Positions 34,201 to 43,165 of a stretch of DNA of 64,000 nt are shown one piece after another. The position numbers were made by a program, and so were the translations under genes. The stretch is taken from contig NC_003281.10 in assembly GCF_000002985.6 (NCBI RefSeq), forward strand, positions 9,486,001 through 9,550,000, given 5' to 3'. Numbering within the stretch: the first letter of the stretch is position 1; every line of letters starts with the position of its first letter. The stretch comes from Caenorhabditis elegans. Lineage: Eukaryota > Nematoda > Chromadorea > Rhabditida > Rhabditidae. The notes below the pieces were generated by a model, which ran no database searches, had not been told where the DNA came from, and saw nothing but the letters and a program-made list of their open reading frames with translations.

Positions 34201-35460
34201 ATTTACGTAATCAGCATGAATTTTGTAATAACTTCGATCACGGATTACTCGCTCAGAAATGGATTTACGGGTCATCTCGAAAGTAGTCTGAAGCTCTTCA
34301 TTCCAATCACGAAGGAGTCCTGGCATATGATCTTCAAATCCAACCCGGAACGGCTCTGTCAATTCAATGGCTCTCAATGAGTCACTCATGTACCCATCAG
34401 TTTTCAATGGATTTCCAACCCATGAAGAAACTGGGTAACTGGTTGGAAGTCGCTCAACGAGTGTCTTTTCTTGACGCCGCTTCAAAATTTGAGGATATAC
34501 TTTCTTGAATCCTGGACTGACATTTTGAAGTAGTTCAATGACGCTTTGGTAGACAGTCTTATTGGAATTCGATACTGTCGGATCGAACCGTCCATCTTGT
34601 GAGTTGTTCACATAAAAACCTCTAGTGCAACAGGTGACATGGTAGATGCGATTTTCAACTGTTGTGATGTCGATGTACAAGACATCTCCTCTGAGCTTTC
34701 GAGGTCCTGGTGGAGGGTTGTACGGAGAGAATGCGATATCTTTAAGGGCAATGAGCTCTTTTGGTTGTGGAACAAGCAGATGAGCAAGGGAGCGTTCTTT
34801 GCATCCTGGAAGAGCATGATCTGGTGGAAGAATATCGGAAGGTTTTGGTTCTTTCTTTTCTTCTGGTTGCAAATTGATTGTTGTCAAATATGATTGAGCA
34901 TCATTGGTACACGGGGGCTCGTGCTGATCTTCAGTAAGTCCAAATTTGAGTAATTCACGGACTTGGCGGAGGTGGAGACGAGCATCACGAATGGTGTATG
35001 GCTCATCGACCACGTTCAAGGTGCACCCATCAACGAATCCCGGAATAGCACGGACTTCAGAGTAGTTGTCTACGGCTGTTCCGTTCAAATACAAGGAGAA
35101 ACAAGTTCTATGACAAGTAGCTTCACGGTCTAGCAGCGTCTGGTATAGTTCTTGAACCAACTCATTGTCGCTGAGCTGAAAAAATGTCTGGATTCTAAAA
35201 TCAGGAAAGAAAAAACTGACATGTAGCTCGAAAGCGTCTCCACAAGATGGTTGAATAGTGATCTTCACGAACTTGTCGACTTGCTTATCTGAAACTCAAG
35301 GATAAAAAAAAACTAATTTTAGATTTTTCTCACCTGGTTCTGATGAGTCTGGAGTGTTTATCGACGAGTGACCTGAGTCGTTTTCCTCTTGAGGAATTTC
35401 GTGCTTCCCATTGATGATCGGCACTTCGACATCAGTTTTCGTTTCGGAACCCAAAGTCAT
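31292..35460 (-). CDS. clu-1: Clueless homolog CLU-1, mitochondrial organisation factor
   Basis: Seven exons (35334-35460, 35221-35288, 33429-35175, 32299-33377, 32110-32190, 31511-31981, 31292-31462) give 1247 aa, the known CLU-1 length. Clu proteins bind mRNAs of nuclear-encoded mitochondrial proteins and keep mitochondria dispersed; they act in the cytosol. Domains in order: a ubiquitin-like CLU-N (REATCHRTCFSLYLNG), the CLU domain at about 330-590 (GNPLKTDGYMSDS), a central helical region, and TPR units at about 960-1170 (GEKHPVMAQIDANIGL, ELYGPNHPRVNESSEYL). A 45-nt intron at 35176-35220 is in frame and stop-free but must be removed to keep the conserved spacing FELH-LSDNELVQEL. The start follows TTTTACAG directly. 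Confidence 0.96.
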
Positions 35461-35529
35461 CTGTAAAATATTTAAATATCAGTTCATCTTCATAATTATA
35501 TTAGCGAAATATTAAACGATGAAGGATTT
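35461..35529. promoter_or_regulatory. Very short divergent spacer between clu-1 and a small ORF
   Basis: Only 69 bases separate the clu-1 ATG from the ATG of the divergent small open frame. Any promoters must overlap or lie inside the transcribed regions. ATATCAG and TATTAG could serve as trans-splice acceptors for the plus-strand gene. Confidence 0.4.
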
Positions 35530-35787
35530 ATGACGCAAATCATGGAATTCGAAAAATTGTGCGAGCACAGCACAATTAACGAATGGATAGATAATGGAAC
35601 AGCCATGAAGACTTGTACCGAGAAAGTTGCAGAAGAACTAAAAAAAACTACAGATTTGGAGAAGGAAAGGATATTATATACAAAAATCCTATGCTATCGC
35701 ACTTACGAGCGCAGCAGAGAACAAATATCAGAAAGCAATATCATTAACACCTATTTTTATACTCATTTTCTAATTTTCCGACACTGA
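35530..35787 (+). CDS. Small uncharacterised helical protein, 85 aa
   Basis: A single open frame starting MTQIMEFEKLCEHS and ending FLIFRH-stop. Its composition (Glu/Lys/Arg-rich helix with three cysteines, VAEELKKTTDLEKERI) is protein-like and unlike the AT-rich noise around it. It diverges from clu-1. The last dozen residues are hydrophobic and aromatic and may be intron read-through, so a 3' exon could be missed. I do not recognise the family; a small mitochondrial coiled-coil protein is one possibility. Confidence 0.5.
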   Translation: MTQIMEFEKLCEHSTINEWIDNGTAMKTCTEKVAEELKKTTDLEKERILYTKILCYRTYERSREQISESNIINTYFYTHFLIFRH

Positions 35788-36075
35788 ATCAAAAATTAAA
35801 AACATCTGATGCAATAGGAAACGAGAAATTGGGAACAAAGTGTATTGTAAAAATTTTGCTCCAGGAATGCGTCAATCATCACGTTGGCGCGATCCTCGTT
35901 CATTGCGCTTTTCTGGTGCAAGCAAGTGCGCCCCACCGTATTTTCCGACGATAGATTGCATCGAAAGGGGGCACGCAGCGTTTCAGTTTTCTTCGATTTT
36001 TCCACAAATTTTGTTTATGCTACATTTTCCTTGGTGTTTCTTTCGTTTTCACTTTTTAATCAAGTAATTTTCAGA

Positions 36076-39000
36076 ATGCTTCCCAATGGATTTTCATTTC
36101 TTAATCCCAATTTAGTAGCGGCTGCTAACATTCAACAAGTTCTCCTGAACCAAAGATGCAAGTTTTTCATAAATTTGTAAAATTGGCCAATTAATTAATA
36201 AAATAATTTAATATTAATGCAAACATTTTCAGTTGGCATGCCACCAGTTGGATCTATCGCTCAAGTTCCGCTCCTCCAAATGCCCACCCACTCTGTAGTT
36301 GCTCCGCACGTTGCAGCTCCGACGAGGCCTTCACCAATGCTGGTACCTCCTGGAATGGGCATAGACGAATCCCACTCATCCCCATCTGTCGAATCTGATT
36401 GGAGTGTGCATACGAATGAAAAGGGTACACCTTATTATCATAATCGTGTAACGAAACAAACGTCATGGATAAAACCAGACGTCTTAAAAACTCCACTCGA
36501 GGTAAGTGAAAAATATAGTTTACAGCGCTCTTGAAGTCTGATTTCAGAGAAGTACTAGCGGACAGCCACAACAAGGTCAATGGAAAGAATTCATGAGTGA
36601 TGACGGAAAACCATATTATTATAATACCCTTACAAAGAAAACGCAATGGGTTAAACCAGATGGAGAGGAAATTACAAGTAAGATTTTATCTAGAGAATCT
36701 TTCAATTTGAATTATTTATTTCAGAAGGAGAACAGAAGCCAGCAGCAAAGGCTGCAACTGTGGACACTGTCGCATTGGCAGCGGCTGTTCAGCAAAAGAA
36801 GGCGGAATCCGATCTAGACAAAGCCATGAAGGCTACCCTCGCATCAATGCCAAATGTACCTCTTCCGTCTGAAAAGAAAGAAGAAGAATCTGTGAACGAT
36901 GAAGTTGAATTGAAGAAACGGCAGTCAGAACGATTCCGTGAACTGCTCCGTGACAAATATAATGACGGAAAGATAACAACGAATTGCAATTGGGATCAGG
37001 CTGTAAAATGGATCCAGAATGATCCTCGTTTCAGAATTCTGAACAAAGTCTCAGAAAAGAAACAATTATTTAACGCTTGGAAAGTTCAAAGAGGAAAAGA
37101 AGAAAGAGTAAGTTGAAACGAAAAACAAATTTATGAACAACTACAAACTATAACTTAGCATTTATTTCAAAACGATTCCATTCTCGTTGAGACGTTTTTG
37201 TGTCATCTCGAACAACTGATCATCTGTTGCCTCTGCATTTTCTGATTTGACTAGTTTATATTCGTTGATGAACTGCTGAGAGACGCTTGTTCTTGAGCTA
37301 TCCACTTGAATACCAGCCGTACTTCTGTATGTCTTGTAGAACTTTCTGAATAGAGAAAACAATTTAAATAGTCAGCGCCTGAAATAACCAAAACTTACGC
37401 TCTGAGAACATCTTCCTCGTAGAAAATAGAGCGAATTGGTTCGTCGTACTTTGCTAATTTTACATTCCAATCTGGCGGTGTTAATGGTGGAGATGAAACG
37501 TACACATCATACCTGAAATGATAATTATATCACGATATCCGCTTGAATGAGTAAAAATTTACCACAAAGGACGATCTGCCCAGTTCAGTTGACCAGCACG
37601 GATGAGTCCAGTGACTCGCGAAAAAATATTACCAGAACGTTCCGCACGAGTGATAAATGAAGCCATTTTGACCTGAAAATGATTGGAAATTTGCAGAAGG
37701 AGAGAAGAAATTAACTTTAAAAACGGAAAACGCAGTAAGAATTTGCGCACGGAAAGGTGGGAGGGGCGACTCCGCCCCTTGCAAGGCGGCGGCGCGGTTT
37801 TCGGCGGGCGATTATTCTCTGTGAATATTTACGACTGCAAAGTCACGGCTTGCAAAGTTTTTATAATTATTTATTAAATTTCAGGATGAAAAACGACTGG
37901 CAATCAAAAAGTCTAAAGAAGATTTGGAAAAATTCTTGCAAGAGCATCCAAAAATGAAAGAAAGCCTCAAATACCAAAAAGCCAGCGATATATTCAGCAA
38001 GGAGCCACTTTGGATTGCTGTTAATGATGAGGATAGAAAAGAGATTTTTAGAGATTGTATTGTATGTTTCTAAGGCTTTTGAGAATTGTTATTGTTAATT
38101 TTTCCAGGATTTCGTGGCTCGTAGGGACAAGGAGAAAAAAGAAGAGGACAGAAAACGAGACATTGCAGCTTTCAGTCACGTTCTTCAGAGTATGGAGCAA
38201 ATAACTTACAAAACTACATGGGCTCAAGCACAACGAATTTTATATGAAAATCCTCAGTTCGCGGAGAGAAAGGATCTGCATTGTAAAATATTTTGACTCT
38301 TATAAAATTCGAATTTAATTGTTTTTCAGTTATGGACAAGGAAGATGCGCTCACAGTTTTCGAAGATCATATAAAACAAGCCGAGAAAGAGCACGACGAG
38401 GAGAAAGAGCAAGAAGAGAAACGACTCCGCAGGCAACAACGAAAAGTACGAGAAGAATATCGTTTACTGCTGGAGAGCTTGCATAAGAGGGGAGAACTCA
38501 CTTCCATGTCACTTTGGACTTCCCTGTTTCCTATTATCTCAACAGACACTCGATTTGAACTTATGCTATTCCAACCTGGATCGTCTCCACTTGATCTTTT
38601 CAAGTTTTTTGTTGAAGATCTCAAGGAGCAATATACCGAAGACCGCCGTCTCATTAAAGAAATTTTAACAGAGAAAGGGTGTCAGGTGATAGCAACAACC
38701 GAGTACAGGGAATTTTCTGATTGGGTTGTTTCTCATGAGAAAGGAGGAAAAGTTGATCATGGAAACATGAAACTTTGTTACAACTCACTGATTGAAAAAG
38801 CTGAAAGCAAGGCGAAGGATGAGGAAAAAGAGTCGCTGAGAAGGAAAAGAAGACTGGAGAGCGAATTCAGAAATCTACTGAAAGAGCATAATGTCGATAA
38901 AGATTCCGAATGGACTGTAATCAAGCCAAAGATTGAAAAAGATAAGGCTTATCTTGCCATGGAGAATGACGATGAACGAGAGACTGCATTTAATCATTAT

Positions 39001-39344
39001 AAAAACGGAACAAGTGGAACTACTGCTGGAAGCGAAATTTTGGAAAAGAAGAAAAAGAAAAAGGATAAAAAGAAGAAGAATAAGAGAAGCGATGTAGGTG
39101 TTTTTTCTAAATAGATTAATAATTTCCTATTAAAATCGTTTAATTTCAGAATAACTCGGAGTCGGAAGGAGAAATCCGCGAAAAAGAGAAGAAAAAGAAA
39201 AAGAAGCATTCAAAGGAAGACAGAATGGACGATGAAGAGAGAGGAAAAAAGTCGAAAAAATCCCGAAAACGTAGTCCCTCCAGGAGTGAATCCCCACGTC
39301 ATTCGTCTGAAAAACGGAAAAGACGAGAATCAGAAGCTGATTAA
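36076..39344 (+). CDS. prp-40: U1 snRNP-associated splicing factor PRP-40 (WW-FF protein)
   Basis: Exons 36076-36157, 36233-36501, 36548-36677, 36725-37107, 37885-38061, 38108-38282, 38330-39093 and 39150-39344 give 724 aa. PRP-40 bridges the U1 snRNP at the 5' splice site with branch-point factors. Two WW domains are visible at about 82-112 ([16 protein letters not shown]) and 128-156 ([18 protein letters not shown]). A series of FF domains runs from about 200 (FRELLRDKY, then [14 protein letters not shown]) to about 590, including [15 protein letters not shown]. The tail is a Lys/Arg/Ser nuclear-type region. Intron 1 begins with GC, not GT (GCAAGT after 36157); only this donor keeps phase. 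Intron 4 contains mrps-23 on the other strand. Confidence 0.96.
37162..37666 (-). CDS. mrps-23: Mitochondrial small ribosomal subunit protein mS23, nested in prp-40
   Basis: Exons 37563-37666, 37399-37512 and 37162-37345 give 133 aa. The N terminus ([16 protein letters not shown], then [13 protein letters not shown]) and the middle ([21 protein letters not shown], split here by an intron) match the mS23 family. It is a structural protein of the mitoribosome small subunit. Vertebrate forms have a longer C terminus. The gene lies wholly inside prp-40 intron 4 on the opposite strand, 54 bases past the host exon end. The start follows TTTTCAGGTCAAA, a trans-splice-like acceptor. Confidence 0.93.
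37667..37884. promoter_or_regulatory. GC-rich promoter of mrps-23 inside prp-40 intron 4
   Basis: An unusually GC-rich island within AT-rich introns (AGGGGCGACTCCGCCCCTT near 37761, then GGCGGCGGCGCGG and TCGGCGGGCG). It contains a GGGGCG/CGCCCC palindrome. Its position just upstream of mrps-23 on the minus strand suggests a promoter. Confidence 0.5.
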
Positions 39345-39551
39345 TTACGCTTTGTCTTATAAAAATGTATTAACTTTTCCTTAAAATCGGTCTCTTTCGT
39401 TTTTGAAATGTCTTGATTATATATATTTTAATGAATAAAATAATAATTACACTATCTAATATTTTTTAGAAGAAGAAATGTATTGTTTTACATTTTAAAT
39501 ATTTTCATTGATTTTTTGCTACGATAATATCAGTAATGTACCTCCGTTTAG

Positions 39552-41008
39552 ATGTCAAAAGCGATAAAGCAAAATTTGGCGGATTCGAAAAAGGTGATTC
39601 TTCAGTAGTTATATTCTAAAAACCAAATTATGAATGTTCAGATGAGCGCAGAATTATTCTGTCTCACTTATGGTGCAATGGTCACTGAAATGTTGAAGGA
39701 CTACGAGGATCCAAAGGATGTAACTATTCAATTGGATAAGGTTAGATTTAATCTAGTTTAAGAGTGTTACAGTTTATTATTTTACACTCAAAAATTGATT
39801 TTTTAAAAACATATTTTTGAGATTTTTAAAATTTTTATACCTATCACAGGTGATTCGCGGTTTTTAAAATACTTATGAAATGTAGTTCGCACACTTCTAC
39901 AAGAGGCACCAGCGATATAGTAAAATACTTGCAAAATCGCAAATAATTTGCAAATTGCGACCACCGAGAATCGCGATGACCAAAATACTGCTAAAATGTT
40001 AGTGGTCCCGCAGCGAAATTCGCGATTTACAAAATGCGTCTGTAATATTGGTGGCCATAAGTATTTTACAAACGGCGAATCATCTGTGTATTGTCGGTGT
40101 TATAATATCAGTTAATTAACATAAGAAAGTTAAAGTTTTTTTTTCAAAAAAATGTTAGCCTGATTCTATCAATTCAAGGCATCTTTACATGTTCATGGCT
40201 AAAACTTATTTTTGTGATACAATTTTTTCCAGTGTTTTTAAAACTTATTAAAACTCCGACAAATGTGATTTTAGAATAAAAATAATAAAAAATACAACAA
40301 ACAACTTTTTCTTGCCAATTTCACATGTAAGGTTGGCAGAACCATGATACATTTTTCCTGCAAAACTCCAATTTTTCTTATAAATCCTCAATCGAATGTC
40401 AATTTTTAAAAATCGAAAAAAATTGTATTTTCAAGTTTATCTAAATTGTGAAAAACTGACGGTTTCCCATAATTAACATATAAAATTTTAAAAAATCACA
40501 ACAAAAAAATCGACAAAACACTAATATTTAGATGTTAGAAAACCATACATTTATTTTAGATGGGATTTAATATGGGCACCCGCCTTGCCGACGACTTTCT
40601 TGCCAAAAACGCCAATGTTCCACGATGCGTTGACACTCGACAAATCGCTGATGTCCTGTGTCGAAATGCGATTCCCTGTTATCTCGGAATTTCAGCCACA
40701 GCTTCATCGTGGACAAGTGGCGATCGTGAATTTACGATTACACTTGAAGCGAATCCACTTACGGAATTAGTTCAGGTAATTCGAAACAAAAACTCTGAAG
40801 TCAATTAATTAAATTTCAGGTACCCGCACACCTTGTTTCGGCCGGTCTTTCCTACTCTCAACTGATTGCTGGTGCAATTCGTGGTGCTCTTGAAGCAGTT
40901 CACTTTAAAGTTTATGCATCAGCTACAGACACTGGTGCAAATACGGAAATCAGAATTCGCTTCGATCAAGTCTTGAAAGACAGCCTACCTGCCGGTGAAG
41001 ATGATTAA
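39552..41008 (+). CDS. trpp-3: TRAPP complex subunit 3 (Bet3)
   Basis: Exons 39552-39593, 39642-39740, 40560-40775 and 40820-41008 give 181 aa, the usual Bet3 length. TRAPPC3 is a core subunit of the TRAPP Rab-activating complexes that tether ER-to-Golgi and later vesicles. Conserved blocks: ELFCLTYGAMVTEMLKDY, GFNMGTRLADDFLAKN with a cysteine shortly after (NVPRC, about residue 70, the palmitoylated Cys of the family), and ASSWTSGDREFTITLEANPL. The ATG lies 207 bases after the prp-40 stop, typical of a downstream operon gene. Intron 2 carries an inverted repeat. Confidence 0.96.
39845..40093. repeat. Inverted-repeat element in trpp-3 intron 2
   Basis: CACAGGTGATTCGCGGTTTT at the left mirrors AAACGGCGAATCATCTGTG at the right, with TAAAATACTTATG and CATAAGTATTTTA pairing just inside. 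The centre has further paired CGCGAT blocks. It is non-coding. Confidence 0.8.
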
Positions 41009-41174
41009 ATATATGTGATGGCTTGTTCAAATTTTCTCATTCCGAAAAGTTATTTATTGAAAATAAAATATATTGTAATTAAAATTGAGACGTACGTGAA
41101 AACGTTGCAAATACAAAATGTGTACAACATTTTAAACAGTTTTTTTGATTATTCCCAAATTTCATAAGAACAAA

Positions 41175-42689
41175 ATGTCAGCCAATTCGGAGGATCAATC
41201 TGCACAACTATCACTTCATTTGGACAATGAATGGTAAGCTTTCAGATATTATCAATACGTGGTTTTTGCACAAGGTCTCGACACGAAAATGTTATGTTAA
41301 TTGCAACAAGTGCATCTTTGAAGACTACTATAATTTTGAGCTTTCAGAATTTTCACTGATTTTTCAGTCTTCCGTAATACTGTGAAAAATTAGTATAAAT
41401 TCCGCAACAACAAAAGTTTACAACTACAGTGCTCTTTTAAGGCGCATACCCTTTCCGCATTTCAAAAAAATATGTCGTGTCGAGACCAGATACCGTATTT
41501 TTGGCGCAAAAATCGAGGAATTATCCATTCTGAACCGAAACAAATAATTACAGGTCCTTCAATTTTGGCTCTGAAACGCTCAATGCTAGTCAATTGGACA
41601 AGAGTCAGGATCAGACAATCTTTGAAAACAACTCAATTCTTGTCGACAAAAACGTCTACGAACAATTAGTTGCCACGTGTGATGCGATGAAGGCACAATT
41701 GCACCAATTGATGGAAATGGTCGATGAGAAGACATTTGATGATCAGAATCAAAATTCAGAAGAAATGAAATTAATTCTGAAAGAAAGAGATGAACTGAAA
41801 AAGAAAGTCGATCAAAAGAGCAAAGAGACTGTGCATTGGACCAAAAAATACTATAAATTGAAAGCTTATGGACAAGAAATATTGAAAAAGCGAGAAAATG
41901 AAATTAAACTGCTGAAATCGGAGGTCGTTGATGGAAAAAAGAAGCTCAATGAGATAGTTGAAACGATCAACCATTTGGAGGATGCAGCAAATAAAGAAAA
42001 GATCAAACGGAAGAATGTGGAAAGTGAGATGCGAAAAGCTGACAAGATCATCAAGGATGCTTTGAGGGAAGAGATGGAAGCAAGGAAACAGTCACAGAAA
42101 GAATATCTTCTTGAGAAAACTGAACGAATGGCTCTGGAAGAGAAAATTAGTGAAAATGTTAGTACTTGATTCTACTTGGTTTGAAAGTTTGACCAAGTTT
42201 TGCAAATTTCGCCTCAAAAAGTACGGTATCTGGTCTCGTTCAGTTCAAATGTGTGTGCGCCTTTAAGGAGTACTGTAGATCGTAAATATTTCGTTTTGCG
42301 GGATTTTCTAATTTGTTTGAAATTCACTGAAAAGCATGGGAAACTATAATATATCAAATTATTTTGAATGCAAACTAGGAAAAATCAATTTGATTTCCCT
42401 CCTCAAAGGCACAAGTTGTTTTTGAATCTAAGAAAATCGGTCGTTTCGGGACTAGATACCATATTTTGGTGCACAAATCGCAGTTTCCAGGCCGCTAGTG
42501 CTCGCGGAGTCATCGTCCGAAGTACTTGTCCTGTTGCCGATCATCACATCCTGAACCAGCGAATCGATGTTCTTCAACGACAGCGAAAAATTCTAGTGGA
42601 AAGTGTAAGCCAACATTTTCCCATGTTCCTTCTGTTAATACTACTTTTTATTCCAGATCAATAAAAGAGATTCGCCCATCCATCATTAG
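41175..42689 (+). CDS. Coiled-coil protein, 269 aa
   Basis: Exons 41175-41233, 41554-42157, 42491-42604 and 42657-42689 join in phase to 269 aa. The N terminus is Ser/Asn/Asp-rich; residues about 55-220 form a long coiled coil rich in Lys and Glu (KERDELKKKVDQKSKET, KKLNEIVETINHLEDA). The end (VADHHILNQRIDVLQRQRK) is a short helix. I do not recognise an ortholog; a cytoskeletal or centrosomal role would be a guess. Both large introns are filled by family A repeats. The ATG is 166 bases after the trpp-3 stop, so it is probably in the same operon. Confidence 0.85.
41266..41520. repeat. Inverted-repeat element, family A, copy 6
   Basis: Fills most of intron 1 of the coiled-coil gene (41234-41553). 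The left end has AAGGTCTCGACACGAAAATG; the right end has TGTCGTGTCGAGACCAG then TACCGTATTTTTGGCGC. Confidence 0.85.
42203..42487. repeat. Inverted-repeat element, family A, copy 7
   Basis: Fills most of intron 2 of the coiled-coil gene (42158-42490). The left end has GTACGGTATCTGGTCTCG; the right end has GGGACTAGATACCATATTTTG, ending only a few bases before the exon 3 acceptor TTTCCAG. Confidence 0.8.
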
Positions 42690-43165
42690 ATCTCCTTCAT
42701 TTTCAATGCTCTGTTCAAAAATTCAAACTCGTTGCAAATCAGTTCTAATAGTCCTCGATCAATAAATATTTCATGTTTCTTTTATATTCGAATTTTCAAA
42801 GAAAAACTACAGGAGTGTTCAAGTAATGTTTAAAAAAAACCAAATACGGTGTATTTTACTGGAATTTAGCCAAATTGTTGAGTAGAAATTCAAAAAATTG
42901 TCAAATGAAGTATCAAATTGGCAAATCCATTCAAATATTACTTTCAACTTTTAGCACTAAAATCAATAAATCGTGCCTCATGCCTGCCTGCCTACGTGTT
43001 GTCTGCATTTCGGCGTGAAATGGAAGGTTTGGTGTGCGCACCTGCATGTTATAGATTTCCTCGCGCAGCGGCCTTCTACTAATTATTTATGCTAATTTGC
43101 TTAAATAAATATTTTTACTTTTATTTTTAAATTTTTCTTCAATAATCTAAATTTTTACAGGCGAA
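42690..43165. other. Intergenic between the coiled-coil gene and the hAT-like gene
   Basis: Holds a 3' UTR (AATAAATATTTC near 42763) and, near 42970-43075, a GCCTGCCTGCC-containing segment rich in CG compared with its surroundings that looks like a dispersed repeat fragment or promoter. No exon is supported. Confidence 0.45.
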
